From contig CAMDDJ010000033.1 of the NCBI GenBank assembly GCA_945891385.1, forward strand, positions 1 to 34,314: DNA of 34,314 bases. The letters are read 5' to 3'. The position numbers were made by a program, and so were the translations under genes. This document shows positions 1 through 8,082 of this stretch, one piece after another (within the stretch, counting starts at the first letter, position 1; each line of letters starts with the position of its first letter). Source of the DNA: Candidatus Kuenenia stuttgartensis (GTDB lineage Bacteria; Planctomycetota; Planctomycetia; Pirellulales; UBA1268). Under the pieces are notes generated by a model. The model saw only the letters and a program-made list of their open reading frames with translations, was not told the DNA's origin and ran no database searches.

Positions 1-621
1 CTCCTCATCGACAACTACGACTCCTTCACCTGGAACCTCGTGCAGCGGTTCGGGGAGATCGCCCCCGACTTGGCCGTGGAAGTGCATCGCAACGACCAGA
101 TCAGCTGCGACGAGATCGCGGCCAAGGCGCCGAGTCATCTGGTGATCTCGCCCGGTCCATGCACGCCCGACGAAGCCGGCATCTCCTGCGATGCCGTGCG
201 GCGGTTCGCCGGCCGGATGCCGATTCTCGGCGTCTGCCTCGGCCATCAGTCGATCGGCCAGGTGTTCGGCGGTCGCATCGTTCGAGCCCAGCGGCTGATG
301 CACGGCAAGGTCGATCAGATCGAGCATACTGGCCGGGGTCTGTTCGCCGGCATCGCCGAGCATCCGATCGAGGCCACGCGGTATCACAGCCTCGTGATCG
401 ACCCGCCCACGCTGCCACCGGAGTTCGAGGTCGACGCCTGGTCGGCGACCGCGGAGGGCGTCCGGGAGATCATGGCGATCAGGCACACGACGCTGCCGGT
501 GTTCGGCGTGCAGTTCCATCCCGAGAGCTTTCTCACGCCGGTCGGCTATCAGCTGCTCCGCAGCTTCCTGGCAAGCGGGCCACCGGGGCAGCCCCTGCGC
601 ACCGCGGCCGCCACTCGTTGA
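1..621 (+). CDS. Glutamine amidotransferase, TrpG/PabA type (5' end outside window)
   Basis: Class I glutamine amidotransferase subunit that releases ammonia from glutamine for anthranilate synthase (TrpE) or aminodeoxychorismate synthase (PabB). The reading frame is open from base 1 and begins LLIDNYDSFTWNLVQ, the typical N-terminus of TrpG/PabA, so only one or a few residues lie outside the window. The nucleophile elbow GVCLGHQ has its Cys at codon 79 (bases 235-237), and the His-Glu pair is in QFHPES near the C-terminus (about bases 514-528). The 207 visible codons are close to the family's full length. The oxyanion region VISPGPCTPDEAG is also present. The partner synthase gene is not visible, so TrpG and PabA cannot be told apart. 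The stop lies 15 bases before moeA, which suggests co-transcription. Confidence 0.9.
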   Translation, partial: LLIDNYDSFTWNLVQRFGEIAPDLAVEVHRNDQISCDEIAAKAPSHLVISPGPCTPDEAGISCDAVRRFAGRMPILGVCLGHQSIGQVFGGRIVRAQRLMHGKVDQIEHTGRGLFAGIAEHPIEATRYHSLVIDPPTLPPEFEVDAWSATAEGVREIMAIRHTTLPVFGVQFHPESFLTPVGYQLLRSFLASGPPGQPLRTAAATR

Positions 622-636
622 GAGGCAGGGGGCTTC

Positions 637-1902
637 ATGATCGAACTCGCCGAGGCGGTCGCGCTCGTTGAGGCGACGTCGCAGCCTCTGTCCCCGCGGC
701 GGCAACGTCTGCTCGACGCCTGCGGTCGGCGGCTGGCCGCGCCGATCGCTGCCGACGTCGATTCGCCGCCGTGGGATCGGGCGATGATGGACGGCTTTGC
801 GGTCTGCAACGCCGATCTCTCTGGCGCGGCCGACAGCACGGTCGAACTCGACGTCGTCGTCGATCTGGCCGCCGGCGACGCGACGTCGCTGACGATTCGA
901 CCCGGACGCTGTGCCCGGATCATGACGGGGGCCCCTCTGCCTCCGGGTGCCGAGGCCGTCGTGCCGATCGAGCTGGCCGTTGACGGCACGGCGGCGGCCC
1001 ATGCCGGCAGCCGCGTGCGACTCTGCGATGCGTCGTTTCGGCTGGGGCAGCACGTCGCCCGGCAAGGGGCCGCCTTTCGCGCGGACGCGGTCGTGCTTCC
1101 CGTCGGTGCCCGGTTGGATGCCGCGGCGGTCGGGCTGGCGGCCGAGGCGGGAGCCACCCATGTGATGGTCAACCCGCGGCCCCGGGTCGCGATCCTCTCG
1201 ACGGGCAGCGAACTTGTGTCCTGCGACGTGCGGCCCGAGTTCGGCCAGACCCGCAATTCCAACGGGCCGATGCTGTCGGCAGCCGTGGGGCTTGTGTCCG
1301 CCGAGCCGATCCAGCTTGGCGTGGTGCCCGACCGTCCTGAACCGCTGCGGGCTGCGATCGCCCAGGGGCTGGCGGCCGACGTGCTGCTGCTCTCGGGTGG
1401 CGTCTCGGTCGGTGACCGCGACCTGGTGCCGGAGACCCTCGTGGCGTCCGGCGTCGAGCAGGTGTTTCACAAGGTCCGGCTCAAGCCTGGCAAGCCGGTC
1501 TGGTTTGGTGCGCTGCGGCGCCTGGGTGGACCGACCACGCTCGTATTCGGACTCCCCGGCAATCCCGCGAGCAGCCTCGTCTGCTTCGAGCTGTTCGTGC
1601 GTCCCGCCCTCCAGATCCTCGCCGGTCGGCCAAGGCCTGAGTGGCACCTGCCGCGGGCCCGAGCCAGGCTCGTGGCGACGCTCAAGGGAGCGGGTGACCG
1701 GCCGGTGTTTCTGCCCTGTCGGCTGCGGGAGAGCGGGGCCCTGATGGAAGCCGAGCCACTTCCCTGGACGGGCTCCTCCGACCTGCTGGGCCTGGCTGCG
1801 GGCAGCGCGATCCCCGGTGCGCGGCCTGGCCTGATCGCTCTTCCGGCAGGCACCGGTCGTCTGGAGGCCGGGGCGGAGGTCGAGGTCGTGGTTCGAGCCT
1901 GA
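637..1902 (+). CDS. moeA: Molybdopterin molybdenumtransferase MoeA
   Basis: Inserts molybdate into adenylylated molybdopterin in the last step of molybdenum cofactor synthesis, in the cytoplasm. The protein has 421 aa, usual for MoeA. Family motifs occur in order: SPPWDRAMMDGFAV (residues 43-56), GRCARIMTGAPLPPGAEAVV (about 90-109), VAILSTGSELV, GQTRNSNGPML, the MoCF-fold LLLSGGVSVGDRD with its acidic residues, KVRLKPGKPVWFG and LPGNPASSLVCFELFVRPAL. The C-terminal domain IV follows. The ATG at 637 has a purine-rich AGGGGG just upstream (627-632). No other cofactor gene (moaA, mogA, mobA) is seen nearby. It is convergent with thyX, with 21 bases between the stops. Confidence 0.95.
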   Translation: MIELAEAVALVEATSQPLSPRRQRLLDACGRRLAAPIAADVDSPPWDRAMMDGFAVCNADLSGAADSTVELDVVVDLAAGDATSLTIRPGRCARIMTGAPLPPGAEAVVPIELAVDGTAAAHAGSRVRLCDASFRLGQHVARQGAAFRADAVVLPVGARLDAAAVGLAAEAGATHVMVNPRPRVAILSTGSELVSCDVRPEFGQTRNSNGPMLSAAVGLVSAEPIQLGVVPDRPEPLRAAIAQGLAADVLLLSGGVSVGDRDLVPETLVASGVEQVFHKVRLKPGKPVWFGALRRLGGPTTLVFGLPGNPASSLVCFELFVRPALQILAGRPRPEWHLPRARARLVATLKGAGDRPVFLPCRLRESGALMEAEPLPWTGSSDLLGLAAGSAIPGARPGLIALPAGTGRLEAGAEVEVVVRA

Positions 1903-1923
1903 AGCCGCGCCGAGCCGGCCGGG

Positions 1924-2835
1924 CTATCCGACCAGGCCGAGGTCGCGGAGTTTGGCGAGGCACTCGTCCCGCTCCCGGCACCGCTCGAGTCCCTGCCAGG
2001 TGGGATCTTGGACCACCAGAAAATCGGCTTCGGTTGCCGGCACCTGGCCCCGGGCGGCGAGCCGGCGGATCACCTCCCGGTCGAGTCGCGTCAGCCGCAC
2101 CGCCTCCATCCGGTAATCGAGAAACGCCTCCCAGACGAGCGGGAAGAGCGGCGCGACGATTTCGCGGCCGATCGTTTCGGCGTATCGCCTGATCTCGAGT
2201 TGGGCGTGGGAGTCCATCCGCAGCGCCAGGAAGTGCAGCAGGTTGTGGAGGTCGATCTTCCAGTAGGCCTCGGTGTAGGTGGAGAGCGGCAGATCCTTGC
2301 GGGCCTGCTCACGGGCGATCCCCGCGGCGAGGCGATCCTCGTAGACCTTCCGAGCCTGCTGTTGCAGGTCGCGTTCGGCCTCCGAGTGTCGGTGGCCGGC
2401 GTCGGTGGCGAGCGGCTCATCCGATCCCTGGCGGTTGCTCGCTGCCTGGGTTCGCCACTCGTCGTCCCCGGTGGCCTGCATGGCGTCGATCGCCAACGAA
2501 TACCGCGTCGAGTATTCGTTGACGCTGGCAGTGCGATGGCGAATCCACTGCCGCCAGCAGTCCATGGGCACGCGGACCACGAACTTGAGTTCGGCCATCT
2601 CGAATGGCGTGGTGTGGGCATGCCGCAGGAGGTAGCGAATCAGTTGCCGGTCGTCGCTCACCTTGCGAGTGCCGGCGCCGTAGCTGACGCGGGCGGCCTG
2701 AACCACGCTGCCGTCGTCGCCCATGCAGTCGACGAGGGCCACGAAGCCGTCGTCGAGGACGGGGAACTTCCGCCAGCGGAACGACTCGAGCAGGGCGGAC
2801 CGCTCCAGAGGAGCAGAGTCGGGCGAGGCTGTCAT
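1924..2835 (-). CDS. thyX: Flavin-dependent thymidylate synthase ThyX
   Basis: Makes dTMP from dUMP with methylene-tetrahydrofolate, using FAD and NADPH, and so replaces ThyA. The ThyX signature is complete: RHRTASVNEYS (residues 99-109, RHR-x7-S) followed by TRY, and the earlier block AARVSYGAGTRKVSDDRQLIRYL is the usual N-terminal region. A C-terminal segment SHAQLEIRRYAETIGREI holds the conserved arginines that bind dUMP. I place the start at the ATG at 2835 (303 aa, MTASPDS). A TTG at 2871 would add 12 residues with no family support. Length is above the roughly 220-250 aa of compact bacterial ThyX because of a charged insert after residue 120 and a C-terminal extension ending LRDLGLVG. 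Confidence 0.93.
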   Translation of the reverse strand: MTASPDSAPLERSALLESFRWRKFPVLDDGFVALVDCMGDDGSVVQAARVSYGAGTRKVSDDRQLIRYLLRHAHTTPFEMAELKFVVRVPMDCWRQWIRHRTASVNEYSTRYSLAIDAMQATGDDEWRTQAASNRQGSDEPLATDAGHRHSEAERDLQQQARKVYEDRLAAGIAREQARKDLPLSTYTEAYWKIDLHNLLHFLALRMDSHAQLEIRRYAETIGREIVAPLFPLVWEAFLDYRMEAVRLTRLDREVIRRLAARGQVPATEADFLVVQDPTWQGLERCRERDECLAKLRDLGLVG

Positions 2836-2896
2836 GCCGGAAGCATCCCAGGGAAGGTGGAAAAGTCCCAAGGATGCGGCACCGGCCCCCGGCCGG

Positions 2897-3157
2897 TCAA
2901 TCCTTCGCTAGCAATTCCTGGAGCAGCGTCGCCAGTTGGCGGGCGTCGTCCGACTTCCGCACGTGGTCGATCCGCGTCTTCGGCACCTCGAGCTTTGTCA
3001 GCGAGGTCTCGATGCTATCCCAGAGCTTGGCCCGCTTCTTCCCCTCGGCGAGGTAGAGATCGGTCACCTGCTCGCCCAGCCGCTGGAGCAAGACGGTGTC
3101 GAGATTGTCGTAATACCGCTTGACGATCGACTGCTGATACTTGGTGAGCTGGGCCAT
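2897..3157 (-). CDS. Small conserved planctomycete hypothetical protein
   Basis: An 86-aa, mostly helical, charged protein starting MAQLTKYQQSIVKRYYDN. I chose the ATG at 3157 because a clear ribosome binding site, GGGAGG on the minus strand (3167-3172), lies 9 bases upstream. Longer readings would use weaker starts and low-complexity leader sequence. It has no signal peptide or membrane segment. The sequence resembles small proteins I associate with planctomycetes, but I know no function for them. The start is about 100 bases from the divergent ferredoxin start, so the two promoters share this interval. It lies upstream of thyX on the same strand (61 bases between the genes), so the two may be co-transcribed. 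Confidence 0.75.
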   Translation of the reverse strand: MAQLTKYQQSIVKRYYDNLDTVLLQRLGEQVTDLYLAEGKKRAKLWDSIETSLTKLEVPKTRIDHVRKSDDARQLATLLQELLAKD

Positions 3158-3259
3158 CGCTCGGCGCCTCCCGGTCGGGTCGGTGGCTGCCGTCTGGCGG
3201 GATGCCGACCCCATGGCTACAGTATCGTCCGGAGGTCACCGTCAGGTCGAGAGAAACCC

Positions 3260-3607
3260 ATGCCTACCATCACGTTCACCAGCGAAAAGAAGGAAATTCA
3301 GGTCCCGGCCGGAGCGAATCTGCGGACGGAGGCGCTGCGGGCGGGCGTGCAGCTCTATCCCGGGGTCCATAAGATTCTGAACTGCCACGGGCTGGGACAG
3401 TGCGGCAGTTGCCGCGTGCTGATCACGAAGGGCATGGAGAACACGAGCCGCAAGGGGCTCCTCGAGACGGGCCGGCTGGCAGTGTCTCTGGCCGCGATCG
3501 GCAACGAGAAGACGATGCGGCTGGCCTGCCAGACGAAGGTCAATGGCGATATCACCGTCGAGACCAAGCCCCCGTTGAATCTCTTCGGCGAGAATTTTTT
3601 TAGTTGA
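3260..3607 (+). CDS. 2Fe-2S ferredoxin (adrenodoxin-like cysteine spacing)
   Basis: Small electron carrier of 115 aa. The iron-sulfur ligands are visible: C42, C48 and C51 in NCHGLGQCGSC, and C90 in RLACQT, giving C-x5-C-x2-C-x38-C. That spacing is closer to the adrenodoxin/Isc-type than the plant-type C-x4-C-x2-C. The N-terminal strands ITFTSEKKEIQVPAGANL fit the beta-grasp fold. The start at 3260 gives a standard ferredoxin N-terminus (MPTITFTSEK). A possible -10 element TACAGT lies at 3218-3223. The stop overlaps the region leading into the P-II gene (TGATG at 3605-3609), so the two are probably one transcript. The redox partner cannot be read from the sequence. Confidence 0.88.
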   Translation: MPTITFTSEKKEIQVPAGANLRTEALRAGVQLYPGVHKILNCHGLGQCGSCRVLITKGMENTSRKGLLETGRLAVSLAAIGNEKTMRLACQTKVNGDITVETKPPLNLFGENFFS

Positions 3608-3651
3608 TGCACGGCCATTCTGGCCCGCACTGCTCACCAGAGCGCCTTCGC

Positions 3652-3969
3652 ATGAAAGAGGTCGTTGCCGTCGTGCGGCCATTCTTGGCCGAGCGGGTGC
3701 TTGAGGCCCTCAGGCTGGCGCCGATCGAGGCCTGCACGGTCCGCGAGGTGAAGGGCTTCGGCCGGCAGAAGAGCTACCTCGACCAGTACCGCGATAGCGA
3801 ATATTCGGCCGCCTTCCTCCCGAAGGTGGAAATTCAACTCTGGGTCGAAGATGCCAGGGTTGACGAGGTGATCGGCCGCATCACCGGCGCGGCCAGAACA
3901 GGCCGGATGGGCGACGGCAAGATCTTCGTCCTGCCGGCGGGCGAGGCCGTGATTCCACCCGCGGAGTGA
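3652..3969 (+). CDS. P-II nitrogen regulatory protein (GlnB/GlnK family)
   Basis: Trimeric sensor of 2-oxoglutarate and ATP/ADP. The 105-aa frame starts MKEVVAVVRPF, as P-II proteins do, and carries VKGFGRQKSYLDQYRDSEY with a tyrosine at residue 51, the uridylylation position in E. coli GlnB. FLPKVEIQLWV and the C-terminal FVLPAGEAVI follow. The T-loop is divergent: GHTELYRGAEY of typical GlnB is SYLDQYRDSEY here, and the ITGAARTGRMGDGKIF block matches the family. An upstream in-frame ATG at 3607, overlapping the ferredoxin stop, would add 15 residues with no family support. No amtB or glnA is adjacent, and pairing with a ferredoxin is unusual, so the target is open. Confidence 0.9.
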   Translation: MKEVVAVVRPFLAERVLEALRLAPIEACTVREVKGFGRQKSYLDQYRDSEYSAAFLPKVEIQLWVEDARVDEVIGRITGAARTGRMGDGKIFVLPAGEAVIPPAE

Positions 3970-4063
3970 GCGGCTGGCATCCGCCCTGCCGCGCAGAGGG
4001 GGCGGCCGGGGGTCGTTTTTCCGCCCGGTCAGGACTCCTGTGGAGCCACAGGCCGCATGGCCG

Positions 4064-4069
4064 TACACT
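4064..4069 (+). promoter_or_regulatory. Possible -10 element before the 672-aa secreted protein
   Basis: TACACT, 51 bases before the ATG at 4120. No convincing -35 is seen at the right distance. Just upstream is a palindrome CCTGTGG-AG-CCACAGG (4037-4052) that could end the P-II transcript or be a protein site. Weak, by pattern only. Confidence 0.25.
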
Positions 4070-4119
4070 CTGCCTGACCGCTACAGCCCCTTTCTTCCAT
4101 CCAGCCCGCAAGGTTTCAC

Positions 4120-6138
4120 ATGTCGCGACCCAGGATCGGTCTGTTTCAGACACCCGGCCTCACGGTGTCAGCCTTCTCTGCGGCCCTGTGCCTTCCACTG
4201 CTCGTGATGGGCAGCCTTGCCCCTGCTCGGGGGCAGGAACTCGCCGCTCTCGGGACGGATCCTCTCGGTCAATCGGCGGCATTCGAGCCGGTGAGTGAGG
4301 CCCGCCTGAACACGGCCCGGGGCCGGTTCCGCTCGGCCCTGGAGCGGCTTCGGGGCCTGCTCGATCGCAGCGGCAGCGGCGGTAACTGGCGGAAGTACCT
4401 CGACTGGCCGGAACTCGAACGGCAGGCCGTCTCGGCCGAGGCAGCCGACGTCGAGTCGCTCGGCAAGTTCTACCGGCGGCTCGACTCGGGCGCCAGCGGG
4501 CTCGAGATGCAGGAATTCGCCGGAGTGAGGCGGGCCCTGGGGGGCTACCTCGAGGCCGTGAGTACGGCCCGCAATCCCGAGGCGGCGACGGTCTACGAGA
4601 AGCGGCTCGAGCGGCTGGCGGAGGCCGTCGCCACGGCCGCCGCGGCCGGCACGCCCGAGCCGCTCGATCCCGTGGGTCCGCTCCTGGCCCGGCTCGAGGA
4701 GTCGGGCCAAGGCCTCGGCATCGTGCAGCGGATTCGTCGCGCCGTGAACCGCCCGAACCTCTATCTCCAGGTCGACGAGAGTCTGCTCGGCCGAGGCGTC
4801 AATCAGGCCGTGGATGAAACAGCCCCCATCGACGAGGTCCTGCTCGGCACTCGGGTGCGGGGCACGGGCCACACGACGGGGCTCGTCTTCATCGATTTCC
4901 AGCCGGCGAGTGATCGGGCCGTCGTCGATTTCGTGCTCGATGCCACGAACCATTCCCGCACGCGAGGTGGCCAGGGGCCGGTCACGGTCCACACCATCGG
5001 CACCGCCCAACTCGATGCCCGCAAGCGGATCTTCATCGATGAGCAGGGGATCACCTCCGCACCCGTCGAGGCCGACGCCTCGGTCTCCACCAAGACGGCC
5101 GGGATCGGGGTGAGTTCCCGGTTTGGCAAGCGGCTGATCCGCAAGATCGCCAGCCGCAAGGTGGCCGAGATGCAGCCCAAGGCTCGGGCCATTTCGGAGG
5201 GGCGTGTCCGGGATCGGATCCGTTCCCAGTTCGAGGCCCAGACCGCCGAACCGATCGCCCAGGCCTCCCGCGACTACCAGACGAAGTTTCGCCGCCGGCT
5301 GATGGACCGCGGCTGGTATCCCGAGATGCTCCACATCAACAGTGACGACCGTCGGCTGCTCGTGACGGCCCGCAAGTCACTGTCCGATCAGGTGGCCGCC
5401 TTCAGTCATCCACCGGCCGTCGATCCCGACGCGGTGCTCGCGGCTCGGGTGCACGAGACGTTCGTCAACAACCTGATCGAGCAGGAGCTCGGGGGGCGGA
5501 CGCTCACCAAGCAGCTGCTCGAGGAAGAGATGAAGAAGGCGAATCGGCCGATGCCCGAGTCGCTGGAGAACGACGCTGATCAGGCCCCCTGGTCGATCAC
5601 GTTCGCCAAGCGGAAGCCGGTCGAAGTGAAGGTAAGCGACAACACGGTGCGGCTCACGGTGCACGGCACCAAGTACACATCCGGCGATCGGGAGTTTCCG
5701 GCGATGGACGTCTGGGCCGCCTACAAGGTGGGCCGGCTCGACGGCCGGATCTGTCTCGTCCGCGACGGCGACGTGCAGATCTATCCGCCGGGCTTCGTGC
5801 CGGGTGGCCGGCAGAAGCTCTCGGTGCAGGAGACGTCGCTGCGGCGGATCCTGCAGAAGCGATTCAATAAAGTGTTCGACGAGGTCCTCGAGATCGAGCC
5901 GCTCCAGCTTCCAGGCCAACTCGCGTCGGCGGGGCCGCTCCCGCTCGAGCAGCTCGAGGCCCGCAAGGATGGCTGGCTGGCGGCCGGCTGGCGGAAGGCT
6001 GATCCTGTGATCTACGCCTCTGGTCCGATGGTGCGGGAAACGATCATCTCGGAAGAGCCGGTCGTGCAGGAGGGGCTGATGCTCGAGTCGGCGGCAGGCC
6101 CCGCTGGGAGCGGCGAACTGGCCTTCGTGCAGCCATGA
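4120..6138 (+). CDS. Large exported protein of unknown function
   Basis: A 672-aa protein with an N-terminal signal peptide (hydrophobic stretch VSAFSAALCLPLLVMGSLAPARG, broken here as VSAFSAALCLPLLV / MGSLAPARG, about residues 16-38). It has AAGG in the upstream GCAAGGTTTCAC leader. I do not recognise a named domain. The central part (about residues 225-345) alternates short strands and reads like a beta-rich, possibly self-associating domain. It is followed by basic helical sequence (about 330-430), then another beta segment with WSITFAKRKPVEVKV and a proline-rich acidic tail. The residues suggest a planctomycete-specific periplasmic or surface protein. It overlaps the next gene by ATGA at 6135-6138, so the two are translationally coupled and probably act together. 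Confidence 0.75.
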   Translation: MSRPRIGLFQTPGLTVSAFSAALCLPLLVMGSLAPARGQELAALGTDPLGQSAAFEPVSEARLNTARGRFRSALERLRGLLDRSGSGGNWRKYLDWPELERQAVSAEAADVESLGKFYRRLDSGASGLEMQEFAGVRRALGGYLEAVSTARNPEAATVYEKRLERLAEAVATAAAAGTPEPLDPVGPLLARLEESGQGLGIVQRIRRAVNRPNLYLQVDESLLGRGVNQAVDETAPIDEVLLGTRVRGTGHTTGLVFIDFQPASDRAVVDFVLDATNHSRTRGGQGPVTVHTIGTAQLDARKRIFIDEQGITSAPVEADASVSTKTAGIGVSSRFGKRLIRKIASRKVAEMQPKARAISEGRVRDRIRSQFEAQTAEPIAQASRDYQTKFRRRLMDRGWYPEMLHINSDDRRLLVTARKSLSDQVAAFSHPPAVDPDAVLAARVHETFVNNLIEQELGGRTLTKQLLEEEMKKANRPMPESLENDADQAPWSITFAKRKPVEVKVSDNTVRLTVHGTKYTSGDREFPAMDVWAAYKVGRLDGRICLVRDGDVQIYPPGFVPGGRQKLSVQETSLRRILQKRFNKVFDEVLEIEPLQLPGQLASAGPLPLEQLEARKDGWLAAGWRKADPVIYASGPMVRETIISEEPVVQEGLMLESAAGPAGSGELAFVQP

Positions 6139-6380
6139 CCCGCGAGGAGCTGGAGCGGGCGCTCGACCTCGCAGACCAGGGCTCCTGGGACGAGGCCCAT
6201 GCGATCGTGCAGGCCGACGAGGCCGACCAGACGGCCTGCTGGATCCATGCAATGCTCCACAAGATCGAAGGAGACGCCGGCAACGCCCGCTACTGGTATC
6301 GGCGGGCCGGCCGGATGGGTCACGTGGCCGACGAGCCGACCGCCGAACTCATTGCCATTCGCGAGTCGATTCGCGGCTGA
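6135..6380 (+). CDS. Small helical protein coupled to the exported protein
   Basis: 81 aa, start ATG at 6135 overlapping the previous stop by 4 bases. The sequence MTREELERALDLADQG, WDEAHAIVQADEADQTACW and AGNARYWYRRAGR reads as two or three amphipathic helices, resembling TPR/SEL1-like helical pairs that I have seen in small planctomycete hypotheticals. No signal peptide or membrane segment, so it is cytoplasmic unless carried by its partner. The function is unknown. Its stop is 31 bases from the convergent DUF1080 gene. Confidence 0.7.
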   Translation: MTREELERALDLADQGSWDEAHAIVQADEADQTACWIHAMLHKIEGDAGNARYWYRRAGRMGHVADEPTAELIAIRESIRG

Positions 6381-6411
6381 GTTCAGGACGATCGCGAGGC
6401 CCACTCCGGGA

Positions 6412-8082
6412 TCATTGCTCGAGCCGCGGTCGAACTGGCTCGAAGGGGCGGATCCAGATGTTGCGGAACTGGACCGGATTGCCGTGGTCTTGGAACGCCA
6501 CCGGCAGGGCGTCTTCATGCTGGTGATAGCGGGGCGGTTCATGCCAGGCCGTCGAGCCCTTGATTACCGTGTCGGAGTGGATCGCCACGCCGTTGTGGAT
6601 CACGCTCACGCGGCCGGGGGCCGCGAGCGAGCCGTCGGTGGCGAACCGCGGCCGCGTGAACAGGATGTCGTAGGTCTGCCACTCGCCCGGCCGCCGGCAG
6701 GCGTTCACGGCCGGTGGCTGCTGCTTGTAGAGGGCGCCGCACTGACCGTCGGGATAGGTGAGTGGTCCGTCGGTGCCGTCCTCGAACGAGTCGAGCACCT
6801 GGATCTCGTACTTGCCCATCAAAAACACGCCGGAGTTGCCGCGGCCCTGTCCCTTGCCCTGCGGGGGATCGGGTAGGCGAAATTCGACGTGCAGCTGGCA
6901 ATCACCAAAGCCCTGCTTGGTCTGAATCTGTCCCTTGCCCACGGTCAGCACGCCATCGACGGCTTTCCAGCCCTCGCCCCCTTCCCAGGCTTCGAGCCCG
7001 GAGCCGTCGAAGAGAACGAGCGCATCGGCAGGCACCGGGGCAGGGCCGGCCGGGGCGGGGCCCGGATCGACCACCTTCGGCCGCGGCCAGGCGATTGGCA
7101 TCCTCCACTCGCGACTGGCATGCTGCCGGCCGAGGAGTTGCAGCCGGCGGTCGCGGAGGTGCCGGGTGATCGCTGCCGCCCGGGCCTCGGCCACGGCGAG
7201 CGGCAATCCACCCCGGAAGTGCGGATTGGCATGGCCGGCCGCATTCAGATAGGCATCTCGCAGGATCTGCAGCCGCTCCGTCACCTCGGGCAGGAACGGA
7301 GCGAGCCCTTCTGCAAGATCGCTCGCCGTAGCGGACGCTTCGTCGCCCAGGCCGGCGATCACCGCCCTGGCGATCTGCAGGTGGCCCTCGTCGTTCGGAT
7401 GGACGCAGTCGGGGGCGAACGTGAAGTTCGCCTCGGTCGTGCGTCGCCCGGCGAGCGCCTGTTTCATGTCGGCATGGACGTCGATGACTTGCCAGCCATC
7501 AGCCCGCTTTGAGGCGAGCCAATTCGAGTAGGCGGTGAGCACGGCATCGTAGTCGACGTCACCCGCCGGGCCCTTTTTCCCCGGCGGACCACCGTAGATC
7601 GGTGGCGTGAGGTGGACGACCGTGGCCCCGGCCTCCTCGGTGGCAGCATGCAGCGATTCGATACCCGCGCGGAACGCGGCAAACCGCTGTTCGTCGAGCG
7701 GCTGGTAGATACCGCAGTTCATCCCGTAGCAGGCCAGCACCAGATCCGGCCTGACCAGCCGCAGCACCCGCGCGAGTCGTTCGTCGAGCGCAGGCCGGGG
7801 AAACGTTCCCTGGGCGTGTCCGTCCTCCGAGAGGCCCGACACCGTTTCACTCGAAAGCCCGCAGTCGATGACCTCCGCCTCGAGCCCCTCGGACTCCATC
7901 CAGGCCACTACGTCGGCCACCCAGCGACCGTCGTAGGTGATCGAGTCACCGAGCACGAGCACCCGCTCGGCGCTGGCAAGCTGGTCTGACAACGAGCGAG
8001 GGGCCGGGTCAGCCGCCGATGCGACGAGGCAGCCCGTCAGAAGCATCAGAATTCCCACCCCACGGGCACGTCGCTGGTTCAT
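6412..8082 (-). CDS. SGNH hydrolase fused to DUF1080 (3-keto-disaccharide hydrolase-like) lipoprotein
   Basis: A 556-aa two-domain exported lipoprotein. The lipobox LLTGC places the lipidated Cys at residue 18. Domain 1 (about 35-245) is SGNH/GDSL-type: GDSIT with Ser47, block II Gly in ETVSG, GMN near residue 122 (block III Asn) and the DxxH pair D225/H228 in FAPDCVHPNDEG. Domain 2 (about 345-550) is DUF1080, with its lectin-like jelly-roll motifs NSGVFLMGKYEIQVLDSFED and GEWQTYDILF. SGNH enzymes remove acetyl or other acyl groups, and DUF1080 proteins act on or bind sugars, so sugar deacylation is a reasonable inference. It is the last gene of the 13344-6412 operon, with ATGA overlap at 8079-8082. 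Confidence 0.85.
   Translation of the reverse strand: MNQRRARGVGILMLLTGCLVASAADPAPRSLSDQLASAERVLVLGDSITYDGRWVADVVAWMESEGLEAEVIDCGLSSETVSGLSEDGHAQGTFPRPALDERLARVLRLVRPDLVLACYGMNCGIYQPLDEQRFAAFRAGIESLHAATEEAGATVVHLTPPIYGGPPGKKGPAGDVDYDAVLTAYSNWLASKRADGWQVIDVHADMKQALAGRRTTEANFTFAPDCVHPNDEGHLQIARAVIAGLGDEASATASDLAEGLAPFLPEVTERLQILRDAYLNAAGHANPHFRGGLPLAVAEARAAAITRHLRDRRLQLLGRQHASREWRMPIAWPRPKVVDPGPAPAGPAPVPADALVLFDGSGLEAWEGGEGWKAVDGVLTVGKGQIQTKQGFGDCQLHVEFRLPDPPQGKGQGRGNSGVFLMGKYEIQVLDSFEDGTDGPLTYPDGQCGALYKQQPPAVNACRRPGEWQTYDILFTRPRFATDGSLAAPGRVSVIHNGVAIHSDTVIKGSTAWHEPPRYHQHEDALPVAFQDHGNPVQFRNIWIRPFEPVRPRLEQ

Noticed and set aside
2936-3259. In-frame extension upstream of the ferredoxin
   Set aside because: It would overlap the small minus-strand gene and put over 100 unrelated residues before a standard ferredoxin start (MPTITFTSEK).
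4037-4052. CCTGTGG-AG-CCACAGG palindrome as a terminator of the P-II gene
   Set aside because: The loop is only two bases and there is no T-run; kept as a note under the promoter entry instead of a terminator.
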